A stretch of DNA of 64,000 bases from Anodontia alba (taxonomy: Eukaryota; Mollusca; Bivalvia; Lucinida; Lucinidae), in assembly GCA_964016985.1 (NCBI GenBank), contig OZ024829.1, positions 69,628,267 through 69,692,266 on the forward strand, given 5' to 3'. A program made the position numbers and the translations under genes. Of the stretch, positions 34,811 through 45,696 are shown one piece after another. Every line of letters starts with the position of its first letter. The stretch's first letter is position 1. The notes below the pieces were generated by a model, which saw only the letters and a list, made by a program, of their open reading frames with translations, was not told where the DNA came from and did not search any database.

Positions 34811-36459
34811 TTATTTGTTCTTTCAGAGTCTGCACCTCTTATTTCTTTCAAATAAGTATGCTTATTAGTGTGGTAGTTACCCTGACTCAAACCCAATCAA
34901 TTACAGAGAGGTATATCCCCTACTAAGGGGCCCAGGAGAGGTCAGTGTATCTTTCAAATTGCAAAATCCTTAAGATTCTGTATATATTATATGTTCGTTT
35001 TTTATTTATGGAAACGCATCCTTTAATTTACATTGAAATAGTCACAATCCCTTAATAAATGGCATGACAAACCAGAATGGAAGTATGTAATGATACGTCT
35101 CTGAGCAGGGGTGCCGAGGACGGACCGATATATCCTCCTGCTGGTAAAATTTTATGTTTTATATGTCGTTTCTATTTTAGTGATTATTTCTGATGTTTAA
35201 GCCTCATATTCCTGGGAATTTTATGCTTCGTTGATGGGTTGGTACCCTGATTCAAACCAAAATAGGCACAGGCTAAGGGGTCCATGATGGCTAACTAAAT
35301 GTATCTTCCTATAGCACATTTTATTTCACATTCACCGTGTTAATTATTAATGACAGAGAAAGATGGAGAAGAAATGCTGCTACATCACCAGTGGTATCCC
35401 AACGACCTTCAAGGTTAAAGAACTGAACTGACCTGACCTACTTAACTACAAAGCATACTTAATTGAAAGAATTTAAAAGACTGAGACTTCAGAAATAATA
35501 AATTAACAGAAAACTGTATATAAAATTATGGTATTTCGCCGTTAAATAGGACTCACGTACCCCTCCTGGAGCCCTTGGTAGGGAATTGTCCATACAATTT
35601 TCAAATTTGGTTTGTGTCAGGACATAACCAAACTGCTGAGCATAATTATAGTAAATACAGTATTGCCCAAATCCTCGGATCCTAACTAGGTTGTATGCCA
35701 CCTGTATGTGGGTGTTAGCCAGGCTACCTCCCGTACTAGTAGGCAAAATTATATCATGTACATTAGAAACGGAGTGTCAAGAAATATATATTAAAAATAG
35801 AAAATGCATATAAAATTCAAGATTATCTATAAAGAAGGTATTTCGTCCCCACAGCGCCCCTTTACGAGGAACATGACCCTGCCTTACCACATTTGTATTT
35901 GATTCCGGGTACCTATAAAATCACGAAGCATACAATTTTAAGAGATTTAAAGGCTTAGGCATCAAAAATAAAATTTCAGTTGGATAATGGCTATTTGTAA
36001 TTACATTTTGTCAAAAGTAGACATATTTTATTGCATGCATGGTAGTTAACCAAATTACGGTTAATACTTTTGCTTCCCTCTTTGGTTGCACGACGGCGGG
36101 TCGGGCCACAGATTCTATGACGGCTCCGGCCTCAAGACTTTTAACTAAGTAGGATGGTGCCTGATGCTCCGGCTCTGGTCGGGCCCACCGGAGTCCTACT
36201 GTTGGTTTTCTTTTGCTTCAGCATTTCAATTATTTCTTCCTGTCTGGTCCTCATTGTTGTTTCATCTCTTTTATTTGTTTGATTTTTATGTTCTCGGAGA
36301 TGTTGCACTGATGAGTTAAGAACCCTTCGCGCGGACTGAACAAATGTCCTGTGTATACCACGGCAGAACTAAGGGCGAGGGAAGTGGCCACGTAAAATCG
36401 ATTTAAACCCCCCTCCTCCCCCCGCGATATAGTTTACTGACTGTTCCAAGGCGGTGCTT

Positions 36460-36885
36460 CTTCTGTGGTTGGGAGCCTCTATGTGAACCGAATTTTTATG
36501 TATTTCTGTATTAAGAGTAGCAACCGGACCCAGGGTGAAGTTGGCTAGCTGTAAAAGTGCTTTAAAGCCCCGGTGGTTCATTCTACTGACCGTTCTAAGG
36601 CGGTGGTCCCGGTGTTAGTCTTACTCTTTGTTGCTTTGTGGTTTATTCTACGAGGCGATTTGTTTTATGTCTTACCTTGTGTTATTTTGTTCTTGTGTTT
36701 TTTCAGTCCTTTTATCATTACGATTACCTCGCTTGGGGATGAGAGTTAATCTTAGTGCTTTTCGTACGTTTGTTCGATTTGCGCTTGTTTGGTTTTGTCT
36801 TTTTCCTCTTCCTCTTGGTGTCTGGGATGGGCTGCGGTATGTGATTGTGGCACTCCCTGGACTTTTCTCTTACCTTTTTTACTAT
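36460..36885 (+). mobile_element. PLE-1 3' tail, sense, unit C (first)
   Basis: Equivalent of 19200-19625, with the C-run reduced to a few bases. The end sequence is followed by the unit-specific spacer 36885-37030. Confidence 0.7.
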
Positions 36886-37029
36886 ATATGTCATTGTATG
36901 TCTTTGCATGTATATCTTGATGAAATTTTCATTTTGGATAGCCGTTTGGCCATTTTTTGGGAAGAAACTGTCCTTTTGGCTTTCTGCTTGTAGTGTTTTG
37001 ATTGTGGTGCCGTTACTTTAAGTGTGTCC

Positions 37030-37336
37030 TTCTTTCCCTTTGGTGTCTTGGCGGTGGTCCCGGTGTTAGTCTTACTCTTCGTTGCTTTGTGATTTATTCT
37101 ACGAGGCTGTTTGTTTTAATGTCTTAGCTTGTGTTATTTTGTTCTTGTTTTTTCAGTCCTTTTAGCATTGCGATTATCTCGCTTTGGGAAGAGAGAGCTA
37201 GTCTTAGTGCTTTTCGTACGTTTGTTCGAATTGCGCTTGTTTGGTTTTGTCTGTTTCCTCTTCCTCTTTGCGTCTGGGAAAGGCTGCGGTTTTATGATTG
37301 TGGTACTCCCTGGACTTTTCTCTTACCTTTTTTTGG
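37030..37336 (+). mobile_element. PLE-1 3' tail, sense, second copy
   Basis: A further truncated tail, beginning within GGTGGTCCCGGTGTTAGTC and ending CTTACCTTTTTTT. The right-hand tandem breakpoint (37091-37095) lies inside it, which explains why units A and B end in a partial tail. Confidence 0.8.
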
Positions 37337-38813
37337 AACGGAAGGTGTTAGATAATTGTATCGATTCCTGATCTATTTACTACTTCCTTTCGGGTAGTAC
37401 AAAGTCTACTAGGGAACGTGACCCAACTTATCCCCATTCCGTTATGACCCAGGTGAACTACCAAGCTACCAAGAAAAATCATTTAAAGGAAACAAGAGGC
37501 CGTGTGTCTAAAGTAAAAGCTGAACGTAGATTAACTATATGGCAAACTGCATGATTTTGCCTTATAGTAGACGTGTTGCTCCTATATGGGCCCCTGATAA
37601 GTGAAAATAACAATTTCTTATCCCATTCCTGTTTGATTCACGTTACTAATCTAAGCTTTATTATTTCAAGGAAAAAGGATGCTTAAATACCCAGAATTAT
37701 CACAGATAATGCATAAAATGTTCTGTATTAGATACAAGCAAGACATATATGGACCCCATATCAAGACGTTAGATGCTACCTCACCCTATTTTGCTTTGGA
37801 ATAGCATTGTATCCTCACTATCAAGCACAATAGTTGTAAAAATGAGTCTGAAAAACTTAAAATATTAAGAAAACGGAAAATAAAAACTTTTAAAGCGGCT
37901 TAGTTTCAGATTTTGTATGATTTTTCTCCAAAATTTAAGCATTTAGGCATATATATGTATATGCAAATGAGCTTATTTGCTTATATGGGATAGAAGCAAA
38001 AAGCCAGTGCCTATGCTCTTATCTTGTACAGTTTGGTGAACTAATATTGACCACAGAATGGGATATGATTAATTTGCCTTGTATAATACTGACTTTTTTT
38101 GGCAAAACATAAGTATTAATTAATATTCATGCATATGCAAATGAGCTCATTCGTATAATTGTATATGGAGTAGAAGCAATAAGCCAATGGAATAGAAGAA
38201 ATAAGCCAATGTCTAATCTATTATTTTGCACATTTTGGTTAACCTATATTGGCCAAAGACTGGGACATGATCAATTTGTCTTGTATTTTATGATTTGTTT
38301 TGCCAAAGAAGTATTAATTATTATTCATGCATATGCAAATGAGCTAATTTTTATATTTTCATACTATATTAAAGACCAGTGCCTTTTCTTTTATTTGGTA
38401 TTTCACAGTTTGATTTTTTATTAAATATAGACTAAGATATGATCAATTTGTAAGATGTACTATCTAGGTTCAATATTTTACCTTTGGTTGCCATGGAAAC
38501 GTTGATATTTCAAGTAGCCCCACGGAACCATTTGGCATCCGTGCGAATAAGTCCTGTCTAGGATATGCAAGCTGGGGCTAAATTAGTCGCCTATATAATT
38601 CAGACATCGTTACTTATCCCCTTCTACAAGTGTTTTGTACGTAAATCACGGCAGCATACTTGGTGACGTCACCATGACGTCAATTCTAAAAATAAAAATT
38701 GGCAATATATTTATCTAAAAGAACATATATTTTTAATGTTGAAAAAATATTTGGATCAGTTTTAACAAGATTTGCACATGGGAGCCCAAAATTCGACACA
38801 GCGGCCTACACTA
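37337..38813. repeat. Right arm of the long-inverted-repeat transposon
   Basis: It contains three spaced copies of ATATGCAAATGAGCT (about 37962, 38132, 38328) in degenerate repeats of roughly 170-200 bp, mirrored by the left arm. It also carries CRE-like GTGACGTCACCATGACGTCA at about 38662. No gene. Confidence 0.75.
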
Positions 38814-40230
38814 TTACCAGATGTGTCTCATTTTTCAGTGGGTGTAGTTACAATGGCCCCGGCTAAGCAAGAGGCATATAAGAAACTTAAGGTCCCCGAT
38901 CAGATTCTGAGTGAAAACAAACAAGTATTCCAGGACGCTCAATTGTCCAATCCCAAGTGAGAAAAATCGTTACTAAGTCGTGGTTTGATAGGGGTGAAAC
39001 TAAAATAGTTAAGAGAAGTGACTTGTTGTATAGACAATTTAATCAAGGAAATAAGTCGTCACTTCAGCTTATCATCCCGAGTGTATAGAGAGAATGTTCT
39101 GAAACTGGCTCATGAATCATTGATGGCCGGACATTTAGGATTAAAAAGACTTTGACTAGAACTCTGGCTGAGCTCTTTTGGCCAGGGGTTTGTGGTGCTG
39201 TAACAAGGTTTTGTAGGTCATGTGACATTTGTCAGCGAACGATTCAGAAGGGGCGTGTAACCAAAGTTCCTTTAGGAAAATTACCGCTGACTGACATACC
39301 TTTTAAAAGAGTAGCAGTCGATATTGTCGGTCCGATTGAGCCCCAGTCCGATAAGAAGTCGCGGTATATATTAATTATGATTGATTATACAACGCGGTAC
39401 CCGGAAGCAGTAGCATTACCTAGTATTGAGACCGAGCGTATTGCAGAGGCTTTGGTTGAAATGTTTAGTAGTGTTGTGCCTGATGAAATGCTAACTGATT
39501 GTGACAAGTCGCGGTATATACTAATTATGATTGATTATGCAACGCGTTACCCGGAAGCGGTAGCATTACCTAGTATTGAGACCGAGCGTATTGCAGAGGC
39601 CTTGGTTGAAATGTTTAGTAGGGTTGGGGTGCCTGATGAAATGCTAACTGATTGTGGGTCCCAATTAACTTCAGAGGTCATGAAGGAGGTGTCTTTCCAG
39701 CAAATAACGACTTCAGTCTATCTTCCCATGTGCAACGGATTAATTGAGCGGGTCCACGTTACTTTAAAGCAAATGCTTCGCAGAATGTGCGCGGAAAGGC
39801 CCAAGGATTGGGATAGGTATTTATATAGGTTATTATTTATCATTAGAGAGGTTCAATAGGAATCTCTAGGTTTCTCATTTGAGCTATTGTACGGACGCAG
39901 CGTTCGTTGCCCCTTGGAAATATAGAAAGAATTATGGTCTGAAGAGATAAGTATGTGATTGACCTTAGAGAAATCATGACAATCTGAAGAAGGTTCAGGG
40001 CAAGAAAAAGACATATTATGATAGGCGCGCGAGATCGCGTAGGCTTAAGGTAGGTGATAATGTGTTGCTCCCTATCGATAGCAATAAATTGTTATTACAG
40101 TGGAAAGGTCCGTTTGAAAAAGTCGAAGTACTTAATAGAATGGATAACCGACTCGACGGCGTCATAGGAACTTATCACGCCACCATCTTAAAACAATATG
40201 TCGAACGTCAAAGTGTGACATCACATTGCT
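38814..40230 (+). pseudogene. Integrase of the second gypsy element
   Basis: It starts with the protease-integrase linker. The HHCC zinc domain (HESLMAGHLG near 39107 and CRSCDICQ near 39216) carries a frame change at about 39140. The open frame 39152-39859 then covers the catalytic core: first Asp in VAVDIVGPI, second in LTDCGSQLTS, Glu in NGLIERVH. A 150-bp in-frame tandem duplication (39356-39505 and 39506-39655) repeats 50 residues, including a second copy of the LTDC segment. After a stop at 39857 the C-terminal part (LLLQWKGPFEKVEVLNRMD, a GPY-like module) is readable to about 40200. It would catalyse cDNA insertion, and the breaks make it inactive. Confidence 0.85.
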
Positions 40231-40504
40231 TATTTTAAATCGAAACGGTAGCGGAAGTCGACGAAGTCGATGAAACGGACGAGTATTCATTTGATGGTCG
40301 TACATTTCCGTCTACACAGCGCACAGAAACATTTAAGGACGTCAGTACTTCAAATGATTTATCGCCAGAGCAAATTTGCGAGGCTGAATCACTGTACCCG
40401 GATGTACTGACGAATTTACTCGGACGCACGCACGGATGTAATCCGTCATAATATTAAATTATTGACAACGGAGACTGTAAGATCTAAAGGTTACACTATT
40501 CCAT
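40231..40504 (+). pseudogene. Linker and N-terminal edge of RT, second gypsy element
   Basis: An acidic linker (VAEVDEVDETDEYSFDG) leads into SPEQICEAESLYPDVLTN and then KLLTTETVRSKGYTIPY, the sequence that classically precedes the RT palm in Ty3/gypsy elements. It directly follows the integrase, which fixes the PR-IN-RT order. It is cut by the PLE-1 tail at 40505. Confidence 0.75.
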
Positions 40505-40887
40505 ATAAACAAACGCAAGAAAAGCACCAAGACTAGCCCTCTCCTAATCGCAACGCCAAAAGGACCGAAAAACACAAGAACAAAACAACACAAGGCAAGA
40601 CATAAAACAAATCGCCTCGTAGAATAAACCACAAAGCAACAATAAGACTAACACTGGGACCACCGCCTTAGAACGGTCAATAGAATAAACTACCGGGGGG
40701 TTTAAAGCACTTTTACGGCCAGCCAACTTCACCCCGATGTAACTCTTAATACAGAAAAACATAAAAATTCGGTTCGCATAAAGGCTCCCAATTCAGTCAA
40801 TGCATCAAAGCGAAAACATAAAAATCAAATTCATCACTATGATAAACAAAGACGAGTACTCATGGCTAATTCTACTGTGTGACAGAG
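40505..40887 (-). mobile_element. PLE-1 3' tail, antisense, inserted in RT
   Basis: It matches the tail family on the minus strand, including the short G-run at 40695. Its insertion is accompanied by loss of the RT palm, including the YXDD box. Confidence 0.75.
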
Positions 40888-41475
40888 TATGCTGTTAGAC
40901 CTATTACCAAGAAACAGGTCAAATCATTCATAGGGTTAATGAGATTTTACCGCAAGTTTATACCTAACTTCTCGACCATTGCTTTGAACGGATTTAACGA
41001 AAAAAGATAGGCCAAATAACATCAAAGATTGGCTAGATCATCATGAGAAGGCTTTTCAAACATTGAAGAATAAGCTCACATCTAGCCCTATTCTTCGGCT
41101 ACCTATATTCCAAAACGGAGTACCGTTCATTCTTAGAACGGATATTTCCGACACTGGGTTAGGAGCTGTTTTGCCCCAAGAGTTTGAAGGCGAAGGAAAG
41201 CTTCCCATTGCCTACGCAAGTAGGAAAAACACAAGAAAAGAATTACTCGGTAATACAGCATAATCTGGGGTATCGAGAAATTTAGGAAATGCCTTTTTGT
41301 TGCTGAGTTTGTGCTCGAAACCGATCGCAAACCATTGTCCTTTATGCAATCAGCTAAAGTATTAAATCCCCGAATAATTGGGTGGGTGCTGAAACTTCAG
41401 CCGTACCGCTTTCGAATTGTAACTATACGTGGTCAGGATAATTTGGGTGCACACTACCTTAACAGGTAATCCGTC
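40888..41475 (+). pseudogene. RT C-terminus and RNase H, second gypsy element
   Basis: It begins AVRPITKKQVKSFIGL, the connection segment after the RT thumb, followed by [14 protein letters not shown] tether-like region (DWLDHHEKAFQTLKNKLTSS) and an RNase H domain come next: FILRTDISDTGLGAVL holds the first Asp, IAYASRKNTRKE is the usual internal motif, and LETDRKPL-like sequence near 41310 holds a later Asp. A frame change near 41262 splits it. The HTTN-like end (GQDNLGAHYLNR) lies about 110 bp before the polypurine tract. RNase H would remove the RNA strand during cDNA synthesis. Confidence 0.8.
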
Positions 41476-41574
41476 CACGGTTGCACTTGTATATAAGTTT
41501 TGTTGTTAGCTTTTATTTTAGCGGCTGTTACTGTGTCGTGGCAAAGAAAAAAAATCAGGGTTTTTTTTCCTCTT

Positions 41575-41583
41575 AAGGAGGGG
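41575..41583 (+). other. Polypurine tract
   Basis: AAGGAGGGG lies four bases before the 3' LTR, the expected primer for plus-strand synthesis. Confidence 0.65.
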
Positions 41584-41587
41584 CCTT

Positions 41588-43063
41588 TGTTACGACTAAG
41601 AGCACACCGCGGCGCAAGCTGACCACATTCTATTTTTATGTAGGTAGTTCTACTGCAGTACCCCTTGTTTATTAATAGTAGCGCAACTTAATAGGGCTAA
41701 ACTGGTTGCTAAACGCATAAAGCGTGAAAAGAGCACAAAGCGTGGAAGTGATGATTTTCAAGGTTAACCCCTTATTATATATACACCCACCGACACTGTC
41801 CAAATGAAGGACATTCAGACAACGAAACAGCACCATGAACAGTGGACAGTTCGGTGAGTGGTATTTTCGTATAAATATTATTTAATTGTAGGTTTTTCTG
41901 TTTGAATTCAGAAAGGAAGAAAAGTGTCCGAGTCTGAACAGGAAACCCACAAACTATATATTGCAGCGCACGCTAATCCGATTCTGTATATGTTACCGGA
42001 GTTAATTAGAAATACCGACTGCGATAGCTTCTGCAGTCTGGTCGGGATTTCTCAGGTTGCGTGAATTGTAGTTGCTGTCGTGCACACTGAACAGGCTGCG
42101 CTGGTATGTGCAGACCGATCAGTCCTTTTGTGGCAGCAGGCGCAAGGTGTAATTTAGTTTATACGAATAAAACAGTGCAGGGTCGGAATAGCCAAGTTAT
42201 AATATGCGGTACCGTATGAATCGCGTAAGCAGAAAGATTAGGTTGTACATCGCTCACCGTCGACCATGTCGGCATCATTAAAAGGGAAATAAGTCACGGA
42301 TGAGTCACATCGACGTCAATGTTGGGTCTATAATGGCGTTGGGGATTCAGCCGCGACGTCACTGACGTCACCCACTACACGGTGACGTGCATCATTGGAG
42401 AAGAATGGGTAGAATCATAACAGCAGAGTTCATCTTGTATTATTGTCTCTGTTTTTGTTTATTGTAGTTGTGTCCTTGCAAGAACATTTTGATGTTCAGT
42501 ACCATGTTTGGTATCTAACCAGAGAATAAGAGGTCGAGCACAGGTCGACAAACCAAACCATGGAAAAATAATTCTCTGTGAATTATTAGTATCGTAAACA
42601 GCAAAAGGTTGAATCATGAACAATACTAGTCTTACTGACCAGTATAATATATATTTAAACAACACAAAGGCTGTATTAAAGTAGAATAAATAAAATAAAA
42701 GTGTCCCGCGGAAAAATCGCGTAAAATAAGAGCTCGAACTTAAATAAAGAGTGCAGTAGAATAGAGAAGATACACGTTGTGAAGAACATGTAACTGTTAT
42801 ATTGTGAAGAAAGGGTAGGCAATCTTTTCACATTGGCACAGAGTTCTTATTTTGGTTGGGGTTATACTGAGTGTATAAAATTGATTAACCAACCCAGATT
42901 AATAAAATATATCAGTATAAGTCCCGTACCGTCCCAACGTGAAGAGATTTGTTTGGAATTGAGTATTGTATTGTTATCTGTATTATGTTAGATATGTTGT
43001 ATATGTAAAAAATGTTGTAAAAAGATCTAACTTTGTTGCATCTTGGCCGCCTATAGCGTAAGA
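41588..43063 (+). repeat. 3' LTR of the second gypsy element, long form
   Basis: It starts TGTTACGAC like the LTR at 2295 and ends GCGTAAGA, one base different from the usual GCGTAACA. At 1476 bp it is ~500 bp longer than the 974-bp form, because of a middle segment (about 41855-42660) not found in the other LTRs here. That segment has a CRE/AP-1 cluster. Confidence 0.8.
42290..42395. promoter_or_regulatory. CRE/AP-1 motif cluster in the LTR
   Basis: Within ~100 bp there is an AP-1 consensus TGAGTCA (42301-42307), GACGTCA (near 42312), GACGTCAC (near 42355), a full CRE palindrome TGACGTCA (42363-42370) and a CRE half site GTGACGTG (near 42382). These are consensus sites for CREB/ATF and AP-1 proteins; whether they act here is unknown. 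Confidence 0.5.
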
Positions 43064-43324
43064 GCCATTCCATCGACATAATTTGGACCCCTTAGTCTAT
43101 GGTAAGACCACTAAATTTTAGGATGATTTCTGACGTTTTGATTTAAATTCTGCAATATGTGTCGATAAAACATAATTAATAGTCGTGGATGGTCATTAGT
43201 CGTCACAAAGACAAGTCGTCAGTCGAACGTTACATCGACCAGTCAACTATTGCATCGTTACATTATTCACATTGTCGTAAACAGGTAGTGCTCGCTCTCT
43301 CTCTCCCAGTAACAGTGGCAATCC

Positions 43325-43520
43325 GGGGCCCGCTAGATCAGTCGGAGGCACGACCAAGTTGTATGTAGGATGTCGCCGGTTCGATACACGGGTCCGGTAC
43401 ATTCTGTCGTGGAGATTGGTCATATAAAAAATCTACGGGCATTCCCCCTTCCGCATAGGGCGCTGACTGTTTACGACGATGCGTAGTTCACGATAAGCGG
43501 CGCGTGAACATGTCTTCATC
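43325..43520 (+). repeat. tRNA-derived SINE (copy 2)
   Basis: Paralogue of the SINE at about 407-610, with the B-box region near 43377-43387 mutated at one position. Confidence 0.55.
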
Positions 43521-44300
43521 GATGTATGAATCTTAAGTTGTCGGTCCAAAATATGTATGTTCATCTAAGGAAATTGTTTGGAAGTATATATATATATTGC
43601 GTGATGTTGGTTACGTGTGTTCATGGCGTTAAAATGAAACAGAAATATACACCTGGAAAAAATTAGGTACACAAACTTTTTTCACGACGGTATATTTCAA
43701 ATTAATATTTGTCCAGGTTAATCTAGGTTTGCTCACAATTATTCAAGGTACCATGATCTATTGCATACACAACTGGAATTCATCAATCAATACGGCTGAC
43801 AATTGCCTTCTTTGATTCTGAAAATAGTATTTCTTGCCATAGGTAACTTTCTTGAGGTCTATTTGCGTTGGTTTACGCAATGAGAAAAGGCTGATCGTCT
43901 ATATGATAAAGTTTTAACAACAGTATTCGAGTTTCAGGCCTACTCTCGTCGCAGTTCGGAGTACTTTTCAGATAGCAAATTTTCGTGTCGTTTTCTCTTT
44001 TTCTAAACATTTTGCAAGTTGATAGTTTTCTGAGAGAAATCGAATAAGGTCGTTTTAGACTTTTGTAACACAAAGTCTACTTATTGTGACGTCAGGATTA
44101 TTCAAATATTGTGTAATTTAGAAGTTGTCAAAGAGTTTCTTTTTCCGTAGAAATCAGTGCAGATAGTGTATGGTAACGTAGATTACAGCTGTTGCACGGT
44201 TTTTCAAAATCAAATTCATTTATTTATCGAAAATACTTCTCTGTTTCATTTTACGTTGCGTTTGTTTATTACAATAACTTGACACCAAGGGCAAACTTGC

Positions 44301-44936
44301 CCAGGGTGAAGTTAGCTAGCTGTAAAAGTGCTTTAAACCCCCCGGTAGGTTTTTCTACTGACCGTTCTAAGGCGGTGGTCCTGGTGTTCTTCTTACTCAT
44401 TGTAGCTCTTTCTGTTTGTTCTGTATGTGTTGTGATGCTAGCATTGTGGTCACCGTCTTCAATAGCTGCCCACTTTGCTTTCTGTTTTACTAGTTGTTTT
44501 GTGATGCTAGCATTTTGGTCACCTTCAACAGCTGCCCATTTTGCTTTCTGTTTTACTTGATGTGATTAAGAGTAGTATCGGGACCCAGGGTGAAGTTAGC
44601 TAGCTGTAAAAGTGCTTTAAACCCCCCGGTGGTTTGCTCTACCGACCGTTCTAAGGCGGTGGTCCCGGTGTTAGTCTTACTCTTTGTTGCTTTGTGGTTT
44701 ATTCTACGAGGCGATTTGTTGTATGTCTTTCCGTGTGTCATTTTGTTCTTGTGTTTTTCAGTCCTTTTAGTATTGCGATTACCTCGCTTGGGGAAGAGAG
44801 AGCTAATCTTAGTGCTTTTCGTACGTTTGTTCGGTTTGTACTTGTTTAGATTTGTCGGTTTCCTCTTCCTCATAGGTTCTGGGAAGGGCTGCGGTTTGTG
44901 ATTGTGGCACTCCCTGGACTTTTCTCTTACCTTTTT
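44301..44936 (+). mobile_element. Two PLE-1 3' tails in tandem, sense
   Basis: The first tail (44301-44565) diverges after ~100 bp into a 62-bp motif repeated twice (TGATGCTAGCATT-containing). The second (44570-44936) is a typical tail. The insert is absent from copy 1 (near position 962). Confidence 0.75.
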
Positions 44937-45696
44937 TGCATTAAGGATAATCGAATATGACAACGCGATAAAACGGCCCTTCGGGCATTCTGACGTTCTG
45001 GTTAACAGGTAAAGCACGTTATATGCATTTTTAAAATACCACTGTATTTGTAAAGTTCTTACTGTCTATTGCCGAGTTACGAATAGAAATTTTTAATTTT
45101 TGGAGTTATCTGCCCTTACTCTAAGCTTTATTAGCTTTTGCCATCACTTGGATGTTACCATAGCAACCATAATTCATGTGCAAAGGGAACAATACATGTT
45201 GCAGACTGTCTGAAAACTATAATTTGGATATCAGTTTCATGGAAATGAAGTCGTTTACATATAGTAATTATGACATTTATCGCATAAACTTCTGAATACT
45301 ACGGTCAAATAAAGCGTATAAAAGTTTGGAAACATCACTCTTTCTAAAACATCTAAATTCTCAGACCGTCAAAATTTTGTCCATAGAGATATATTTTCTT
45401 GTTTTTGGTATTTTCATCCTAAAGGGAGCCCGTAAACGAACAAGGTCGCTGATTGTTTTATCATTTTAGAAGCAATAAGCTAAACGTTCTATCATCAGGC
45501 TACCGGAAATCGGAGTTTCTGTAAGTTTTCGTCAGAGAAGAAAATGTTTCTTATTTTTTTATGTGTATATTAAAATCAATATCACTTGTTCAGGTTTCAT
45601 CGAGTCATAAAGATCATTAGCTTAGTTTAATGAAAACAAGAAGCCATTCGGGTTTCAAAACATTAAAAATCCAATGTTTTTCATGACTCATAAAAG

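Larger units (their letters stand above)
28696..37095. repeat. Tandem unit C (8.4 kb)
   Basis: Third copy. It keeps the original right flank, because at 37091-37095 the sequence continues GATTTATTCTACG instead of returning to a new unit. It lacks the antisense PLE-1 tail, has a 376-bp RT deletion and carries an extra tRNA-like insertion in its LTR. Confidence 0.9.
32945..38813. mobile_element. Complete DNA transposon with long diverged inverted repeats (5.9 kb)
   Basis: The termini are TAGTGCAGACCGC and, inverted at the right end, TAGTGTAGGCCGC. They are flanked by TTA at 32942-32944 and 38814-38816, and removing the insert restores the gypsy reading context AAGTTACCAG. The inverted similarity extends far inward: for example CGTTTCCATGGCAA near 33292 and its inverse near 38490, and CTAATTTAGCC near 33181 and its inverse near 38575. 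A 3-bp TTA target fits PIF/Harbinger-like insertion among other options, but no transposase is present, so the superfamily is open. It is a non-autonomous carrier of nested retroelement pieces. Confidence 0.8.
29731..43063 (+). mobile_element. Second gypsy element (PR-IN-RT order), interrupted by a DNA transposon
   Basis: Unit C's LTR, gag and protease are continued after the DNA transposon by integrase (38814-40230), RT/RNase H (40240-41475), a polypurine tract and the 3' LTR (41588-43063). Joining the two sides of the insertion restores the protease-to-integrase transition seen uninterrupted in the copy at 2295-8089. RT and RNase H lie directly before the 3' LTR with no integrase after them. 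Confidence 0.85.

Noticed and set aside
36369..36581. Minus-strand frame with FKALLQLANFTLG
   Set aside because: It is the antisense of a PLE-1 tail and its spacer, with no sign of independent coding.
44590..44901. Hydrophobic frame resembling a membrane protein (and its copies)
   Set aside because: It is the PLE-1 3' tail. It is pyrimidine-rich, follows the polyprotein stop and varies by homopolymer slippage. I kept the two-strand openness only as a finding.
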